From Glandiceps talaboti (Eukaryota > Hemichordata > Enteropneusta > Spengelidae), in assembly GCF_964340395.1 (NCBI RefSeq), contig NC_135570.1, positions 16,905,322-16,920,321 on the forward strand: DNA of 15,000 nucleotides. The letters run 5' to 3'. Positions within the stretch are counted from its first letter, which is position 1; each line of letters opens with the position of its first letter. The translations under genes and the position numbers were made by a program. Shown piece by piece: positions 8,278-15,000 of the stretch. Below the pieces are notes generated by a model. It was not told the origin of the DNA. It ran no database searches and worked only from the letters and a program-made list of their open reading frames with translations.

Positions 8278-10972
8278 ATGTTACTGGTAAAAATATACAG
8301 AAGCCATCCACTATGTTACTGGTAGAAGTATACAGAAGCCATCCACTATGTTACTGGTAGAAGTATACAGAAGCCATCCACTATGTTACTGGTAGAAGTG
8401 TACAGAAGCCATCCACTATGTTACTGGTAGAAGTATACAGAAGCCATCCACTATGTTACTGGTAGAAGTATACAGAAGCCATCCACTATGTTACTGGTAG
8501 AAGTATACAGAAGCCATCCACTATGTTACTGGTAGAAGTGTACAGAAGCCATCCACTATGTTACTGGTAGAAATGTACAGAAGCCATCCACTATGTTACT
8601 GGTAGAAATATACAGAAGCCATCCACTATGTTACTGGTAGAAATATACAGAAGCCATCCACTATGTTACTGGTAGAAGTATACAGAAGCCATCCACTACG
8701 TTACTGGTAGAAATATACAGAAGCCATCCACTATGTTACTGGTAGAAGTGTACAGAAGCCATCCACTATGTTACTGGTAGAAATGTACAGAAGCCATCCA
8801 CTATGTTACTGGTAGAAGTATACAGAAGCCATCCACTATGTTACTGGTAGAAGTATACAGAAGCCATCCACTATGTTACTGGTAGAAGTATACAGAAGCC
8901 ATCCACTATGTTACTGGTAGAAGTGTACAGAAGCCATCCACTATGTTACTGGTAGAAATGTACAGAAGCCATCCACTATGTTACTGGTAGAAGTATACAG
9001 AAGCCATTCACTATGTTACTGGTAGAAGTATACAGAAGCCATCCACTATGTTACTGGTAGAAGTATACAGAAGTCATCCACTATGTTACTGGTAGAAGTG
9101 TACAGAAGCCATCCACTATGTTACTGGTAGAAGTATACAGAAGCCATCCACTATGTTACTGGTAGAAGTGTACAGAAGCCATCCACTATGTTACTGGTAG
9201 AAGTGTACAGAAGCCATCCACTATGTTACTGGTAGAAGTGTACAGAAGCCATCCACTATGTTACTGGTAGAAGTATACAGAAGTCATCCACTATGTTACT
9301 GGTAGAAGTGTACAGAAGCCATCCACTATGTTACTGGTAGAAATGTGCAGAAGCCATCCACTATGTTACTGGTAGAAGTGTACAGAAGCCATCCACTATG
9401 TTACTGGTAGAAATATACAGAAGCCATCCACTATGTTACTGGTAGAAATATACAGAAGCCATCCACTATGTTACTGGTAGAAATATACAGAAGCCATCCA
9501 CTATGTTACTGGTAGAAGTGTACAGAAGTCATCCACTATGTTACTGGTAGAAGTGTACAGAAGCCATCCACTATGTTACTGGTAGAAATGTGCAGAAGCC
9601 ATCCACTATGTTACTGGTAGAAGTGTACAGAAGCCATCCACTATGTTACTGGTAGAAATGTGCAGAAGCCATCCACTATGTTACTAGTAGAAGTGTACAG
9701 AAGCCATCCACTATGTTACTGGTAGAAATATACAGAAGCCATCCACTATGATACTGGTAGAAGTATACAGAAGCCATCCACTATGTTACTGGTAGAAATA
9801 TACAGAAGCCATCCACTATGTTACTGGTAGAAGTATACAGAAGCCATCCACTATGTTACTGGTAGAAGTGTACAGAAGCCATCCACTATGTTACTGGTAG
9901 AAATATACAGAAGCCATCCACTATGTTACTGGTAGAAGTATACAGAAGCCATCCACTATGTTACTGGTAGAAGTGTACAGAAGCCATCCACTATGTTACT
10001 AGTAGAAGTGTACAGAAGCCATCCACTATGTTACTGGTAGAAATATACAGAAGCCATCCACTATGATACTGGTAGAAGTGTACAGAAGCCATCCACTATG
10101 TTACTGGTAGAAGTATACAGAAGCCATCCACTATATTACTAGTAGAAGTGTACAGAAGCCATCCACTATGTTACTGGTAGAAATATACAGAAGCCATCCA
10201 CTATGATACTGGTAGAAGTGTACAGAAGCCATCCACTATGTTACTGGTAGAATTATACAGAAGCCATCCACTATGTTACTGGTAGAAGTATACAGAAGCC
10301 ATCCACTATGTTACTGGTAGAAGTGTACAGAAGCCATCCACTATGTTACTGGTAGAAATATACAGAAGCCATCCACTATGTTACTGGTAGAAATGTGCAG
10401 AAGCCATCCACTATGTTACTGGTAGAAGTGTACAGAAGCCATCCACTATGTTACTGGTAGTAATATACAGAAGCCATCCACTATGTTACTGGTAGAAGTG
10501 TACAGAAGCCATCCACTATGTTACTGGTAGAAGTATACAGAAGCCATCCACTATGTTACTGGTAGAAGTGTACAGAAGCCATCCACTATGTTACTGGTAG
10601 AAATATACAGAAGCCATCCACTATGTTACTGGTAGAAATGTACAGAAGCCATCCACTATGTTACTGGTAGAAATGTACAGAAGCCATCCACTATGTTACT
10701 GGTAGAAATATACAGAAGCCATCCACTATGTTACTGGTAGAAGTATACAGAAGCCATCCACTATGTTACTGGTAGAAGTGTACAGAAGCCATCCACTATG
10801 TTACTGGTAGAAGTGTACAGAAGCCATCCACTATGTTACTGGTAGAAATATACAGAAGCCATCCACTATGTTACTGGTAGAAATATACAGAAGCCATCCA
10901 CTATGTTACTGGTAGAAATATACAGAAGCCATCCACTATGTTACTGGTAGAAATGTACAGAAGCCATCCACT

Positions 10973-13004
10973 ATGTTACTGGTAGAAGTGTACAGAAGCC
11001 ATCCACTATGTTACTGGTAGAAATGCACAGAAGCCATCCACTATGTTACTGGTAGAAGTGTACAGAAGCCATCCACTATGTTACTGGTAGAAGTGTACAG
11101 AAGCCATCCACTATGTTACTGGTAGAAGTGTACAGAAGCCATCCACTATGTTACTGGTAGAAGTGTACAGAAGCCATCCACTATGTTACTGGTAGAAATA
11201 TACAGACGCCATCCACTATGTTACTGGTAGAAGTATACAGAAGCCATCCACTATGTTACTGGTAGAAGTATACAGAAGCCATCCACTATGTTACTGGTAG
11301 AAGTGTACAGAAGCCATCCACTATGTTACTGGTAGAAGTATACAGAAGCCATCCACTATGTTACTGGTAGAAGTGTACAGAAGCCATCCACTATGTTACT
11401 GGTAGAAGTGTACAGAAGCCATCCACTATGTTACTGGTAGAAATATACAGAAGCCATCCACTATGTTACTGGTAGAAATGTACAGAAGCCATCCACTATG
11501 TTACTGGTAGAAATATACAGAAGCCATCCACTATGTTACTGGTAGAAGTGTACAGAAGCCATCCACTATGTTACTGGTAGAAGTGTATAGAAGCCATCCA
11601 CTATGTTACTGGTAGAAGTGTACAGAAGCCATCCACTATGTTACTGGTAGAAGTGTACAGAAGCCATCCACTATGTTACTGGTAGAAATATACAGAAGCC
11701 ATCCACTATGTTACTGGTAGAAGTGTACAGAAGCCATCCACTATGTTACTGGTAGAAGTGTACAGAAGCCATCCACTATGTTACTGGTAGAAATATACAG
11801 AAGCCATCCACTATGTTACTGGTAGAAGTGTACAGAAGCCATCCACTATGTTACTGGTAGAAGTGTACAGAAGCCATCCACTATGTTACTGGTAGAAATA
11901 TACAGAAGCCATCCACTATGTTACTGGTAGAAATGTACAGAAGCCATCCACTATGTTACTGGTTGAAATATACAGAAGCCATCCACTATGTTACTGGTAG
12001 AAATATACAGAAGCCATCCACTATGTACAGAAGCCATCCACTATGTTACTGGTAGAAGTGTACAGAAGCCATCCACTATGTTACTGGTAGAAATATACAG
12101 AAGCCATCCACTATGTTACTGGTAGAAATGTACAGAAGCCATCCACTATGTTACTGGTTGAAATATACAGAAGCCATCCACTATGTTACTGGTAGAAATA
12201 TACAGAAGCCATCCACTATGTACAGAAGCCATCCACTATGTTACTGGTAGAAGTGTACAGAAGCCATCCACTATGTTACTGGTAGAAATGCACAGAAGCC
12301 ATCCACTATGTTACTGGTAGAAGTGTACAGAAGCCATCCACTATGTTACTGGTAGAAGTGTACAGAAGCCATCCACTATGTTACTGGTAGAAGTGTACAG
12401 AAGCCATCCACTATGTTACTGGTAGAAGTGTACAGAAGCCATCCACTATGTTACTGGTAGAAATATACAGACGCCATCCACTATGTTACTGGTAGAAGTA
12501 TACAGAAGCCATCCACTATGTTACTGGTAGAAGTATACAGAAGCCATCCACTATGTTACTGGTAGAAGTGTACAGAAGCCATCCACTATGTTACTGGTAG
12601 AAGTATACAGAAGCCATCCACTATGTTACTGGTAGAAGTGTACAGAAGCCATCCACTATGTTACTGGTAGAAGTGTACAGAAGCCATCCACTATGTTACT
12701 GGTAGAAATATACAGAAGCCATCCACTATGTTACTGGTAGAAATGTACAGAAGCCATCCACTATGTTACTGGTAGAAATATACAGAAGCCATCCACTATG
12801 TTACTGGTAGAAGTGTACAGAAGCCATCCACTATGTTACTGGTAGAAGTGTGAAGCCATCCACTATGTTACTGGTAGAAGTGTACAGAAGCCATCCACTA
12901 TGTTACTGGTAGAAGTGTACAGAAGCCATCCACTATGTTACTGGTAGAAATATACAGAAGCCATCCACTATGTTACTGGTAGAAGTGTACAGAAGCCATC
13001 CACT
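10973..13004 (+). repeat. Higher-order duplication in the minisatellite, offset 1265 bp
   Basis: About 22 consecutive units from 10973 recur in the same order of types from 12238. Rare markers confirm it: AAATGCACAG at 11021 and 12286, and TACAGACGCC at 11201 and 12466, both 1265 bp apart. The offset equals 35 full units plus two 20-bp units. The copies differ by one private change at equivalent units (TATAG near 11587 against a 3-bp deletion at 12833-12864). Confidence 0.8.
11848..12237 (+). repeat. Perfect 195-bp tandem duplication inside the array
   Basis: 11848-12042 and 12043-12237 each hold five full units and one 20-bp unit with the same order of variants, including the rare GGTTGAAATA unit (11961 and 12156). 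By eye they are identical, so this is the youngest visible expansion, or an assembly artefact. Confidence 0.85.
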
Positions 13005-14619
13005 ATGTTACTGGTAGAAATATACAGAAGCCATCCACTATGTCACTGGTAAAAGTATACAGAAGCCATCCACTATGTTACTGGTAGAAGTGTACAGAAG
13101 CCATCCACTATGTTACTGGTAGAAATATACAGAAGCCATCCACTATGTTACTGGTAGAAATATACAGAAGCCATCCACTATGTTACTGGTAGAAGTATAT
13201 AGAAGCCATCCACTATGTTACTGGTAAAAATATACAGAAGCCATCCACTATGTTACTGGTAGAAATATACAGAAGCCATCCATTATGTTACTGGTAGAAA
13301 TGTACAGAAGCCATCCACTATGTTACTGGTAGAAATGTACAGAAGCCATCCACTATGTTACTGGTAGAAGTGTACAGAAGCCATCCACTATGTTACTGGT
13401 AGAAATATACAGAAGCCATCCACTATGTTACTGGTAGAAGTGTACAGAAGCCATCCACTATGTTACTGGTAGAAGTGTACAGAAGCCATCCACTATGTTA
13501 CTGGTAAAAATATACAGAAGCCATCCACTATGTTACTGGTAGAAGTATACAGAAGCCATCCACTATGTTACTGGTAGAAGTATACAGAAGCCATTCACTA
13601 TGTTACTGGTAGAAGTGTACAGAAGCCATCCACTATGTTACTGGTAGAAATATACAGAAGCCATCCACTGGTAGAAGTGTACAGAAGCCATCCACTATGT
13701 TACTGGTAGAAATGTACAGAAGCCATCCACTATGTTACTGGTAGAAGTATACAGAAGCCATCCACTATGTTACTGGTAGAAGTGTACAGAAGCCATCCAC
13801 TATGTTACTGGTAGAAGTATACAGACGCCATCCACTATGTTACTGGTAGAAATATACAGAAGCCATCCACTATGTTACTGGTAGAAATATACAGAAGCCA
13901 TCCACTATGTTACTGGTAGAAGTGTACAGAAGCCATCCACTATGTTACTGGTAGAAGTGTACAGAAGCCATCCACTATGTTACTGGTAGAAATATACAGA
14001 AGCCATCCACTATGTTACTGGTAGAAATATACAGAAGCCATCCACTATGTTACTGGTAGAAGTATACAGAAGCCATCCACTATGTTACTGGTAGAAGTGT
14101 ACAGAAGCCATCCACTATGTTACTGGTAGAAATATACAGAAGCCATCCACTATGTTACTGGTAGAAGTGTACAGAAGCCATCCACTATGTTACTGGTAGA
14201 AGTGTACAGAAGCCATCCACTGTGTTACTGGTAGAAGTGTACAGAAGCCATCCACTATGTTACTGGTAGAAATATACAGAAGCCATCCACTATGTTACTG
14301 GTAGAAGTGTACAGAAGCCATCCACTATGTTACTGGTAGAAGTGTACAGAAGCCATCCACTATGTTACTGGTAGAAGTGTACAGAAGCCATCCACTATGT
14401 TACTGGTAGAAGTGTACAGAAGCCATCCACTATGTTACTGGTAGAAGTGTATAGAAGCCATCCACTATGTTACTGGTAGAAGTGTACAGAAGCCATCCAC
14501 TATGTTACTGGTAGAAGTGTACAGAAGCCATCCACTATGTTACTGGTAGAAGTGTACAGAAGCCATCCACTATGTTACTGGTAGAAATATACAGAAGCCA
14601 TCCACTATGTTAGTGGTAG

Positions 14620-14838
14620 AAGTGTACAGAAGCCATCCACTATGTTACTGGTAGAAGTGTACAGAAGCCATCCACTATTCCAAAACAAGCGAAAGTTAAC
14701 AAAGAAGGTCAAGAAGTCATCCACACCCAAGCAAAGGATATTATCGAAGATTTTAATGAGTTTTTATTTAATGGGGGGGCTAATCTGGCCAAGAAATTTG
14801 AACTGGATGCAAATTTGTCGTTTCATGATTTTCTCTAG
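14620..14838 (+). CDS. Exon-like open frame leaving the minisatellite, unrecognised
   Basis: This frame is open from just after a TAG in the penultimate unit (14617-14619) to TAG at 14836-14838 and has no ATG. Beyond the array it reads IPKQAKVNKEGQEVIHTQAK (14677-14736), then DIIEDFNEFLFNGGANLAKK and a short end FHDFL. The mixed hydrophobic and charged pattern looks more like real protein than the lysine- and arginine-rich frame 14642-14842 beside it. TACAG just before AAGCCATCC in the last unit could be a splice acceptor, although pyrimidines upstream are few. The end, TTTTCTCTAG followed by GTGAAG, also resembles an acceptor or a donor, so the true exon limits are unclear. I do not recognise the protein. 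It may be a terminal exon, a decayed transposase-type gene or chance. Confidence 0.35.
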   Translation, partial: KCTEAIHYVTGRSVQKPSTIPKQAKVNKEGQEVIHTQAKDIIEDFNEFLFNGGANLAKKFELDANLSFHDFL

Positions 14839-14899
14839 GTGAAGGAATCACTGATTTTTCCTTTCTAAACCCGGGTACAAAGCGGTCGGTACGAAACAC

Positions 14900-14925
14900 A
14901 GGTCAGGTCAGGTCATGTCAGGTCA
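14900..14925 (+). repeat. GGTCA repeats forming AGGTCA half-sites
   Basis: AGGTCA occurs at 14900, 14905, 14910 and 14920; the first three overlap by one base as a GGTCA pentamer repeat. The last two are a direct repeat with a 4-bp spacer (DR4), the nuclear-receptor arrangement bound by TR- and LXR-type heterodimers. A short microsatellite explains it equally well. Confidence 0.45.
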
Positions 14926-15000
14926 AGACAGAATGTTATTTTTGGATTCACTTTCGGATCCAATGATCCGTCATCTGTTTTCTATTGGTTTTCATGGCAA

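Larger units (their letters stand above)
8278..14678 (+). repeat. 35-bp minisatellite, about 184 units
   Basis: In register from ATG, the unit is ATGTTACTGGTAGAA, then R-T-R (two A/G sites, positions 16 and 18), then TACAGAAGCCATCCACT. I count 180 full 35-bp units plus four shortened ones: 20 bp at 12023-12042 and 12218-12237, 32 bp at 12833-12864 and 27 bp at 13670-13696. These sum to the observed span plus two trailing bases. Units are nearly identical apart from the two purine sites and rare private changes (for example GTTG for GTAG, CAGACG for CAGAAG). Because 35 is not a multiple of three and each unit has TAG on the plus strand and TAA on the minus strand, no frame stays open for more than about three units. 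It is therefore non-coding. Confidence 0.97.

Noticed and set aside
8278-14678. CRISPR-like array or coding tandem repeat
   Set aside because: There are no unique spacers between the units. The 35-bp period shifts frame each unit, and stops occur on both strands, so it is neither CRISPR nor protein-coding.
14642-14842. 66-codon frame starting at an ATG inside the last minisatellite unit
   Set aside because: Its start belongs to the repeat and its lysine/arginine-rich composition looks like an off-frame reading of A-rich DNA. The adjacent frame at 14620-14838 looks more protein-like.

Overview
The window reads as non-coding DNA from a repeat-rich animal genome, most likely a marine invertebrate; I cannot name the species. 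The reasons are a CR1/L2-type non-LTR retrotransposon remnant, abundant AT microsatellites, hammerhead-ribozyme repeats of the kind reported from metazoan retrozymes and Penelope-like elements, a very long minisatellite, and no operons, long ORFs or tRNA genes. No complete host protein-coding gene is visible.

Layout. 1-2173: mostly unique AT-rich DNA with a TTATA microsatellite (121-180), a diverged copy of an element tail just before it (66-120), a degenerate triplication (1315-1430) and a poly-C run (1499-1516). 2174-6216: one large interrupted inverted repeat. Each arm holds two tandem modules of about 395-425 bp bounded by a small hairpin motif; the spacer is about 1.5 kb. 5406-6161: a cluster of short mobile-element copies lies inside an AT tract of the right arm, where the left arm keeps a short unexpanded sequence. 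On the minus strand it forms a tandem dimer with a 191-bp period. Each monomer carries a complete type I hammerhead ribozyme core and ends in an AT microsatellite. 6233-7190: 5'-truncated, frame-disrupted CR1/L2-like element on the minus strand with its 3' hairpin and A/T-rich tail. 7370-7424: cluster of promoter-like motifs. 7751-7891: a 141-bp MITE-like hairpin. 7914-8016: three 34-bp direct repeats. 8278-14678: one 35-bp minisatellite, 184 units by my count (180 full length, 4 shortened), with two common purine sites that give four main unit types and with higher-order duplications. 14620-14838: an ATG-less open frame leaves the last minisatellite unit and looks like an unrecognised exon. 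14900-14925: clustered AGGTCA half-sites.

The most notable system is the hammerhead pair with its microsatellite tails: a self-cleaving RNA repeat that seems to carry or seed AT microsatellites, with a related empty site visible in the same window. The second is the minisatellite, whose unit order records its own expansion history and which abuts a possible exon. All calls rest on reading by eye; copy counts in the AT tracts and minisatellite depend on assembly accuracy.
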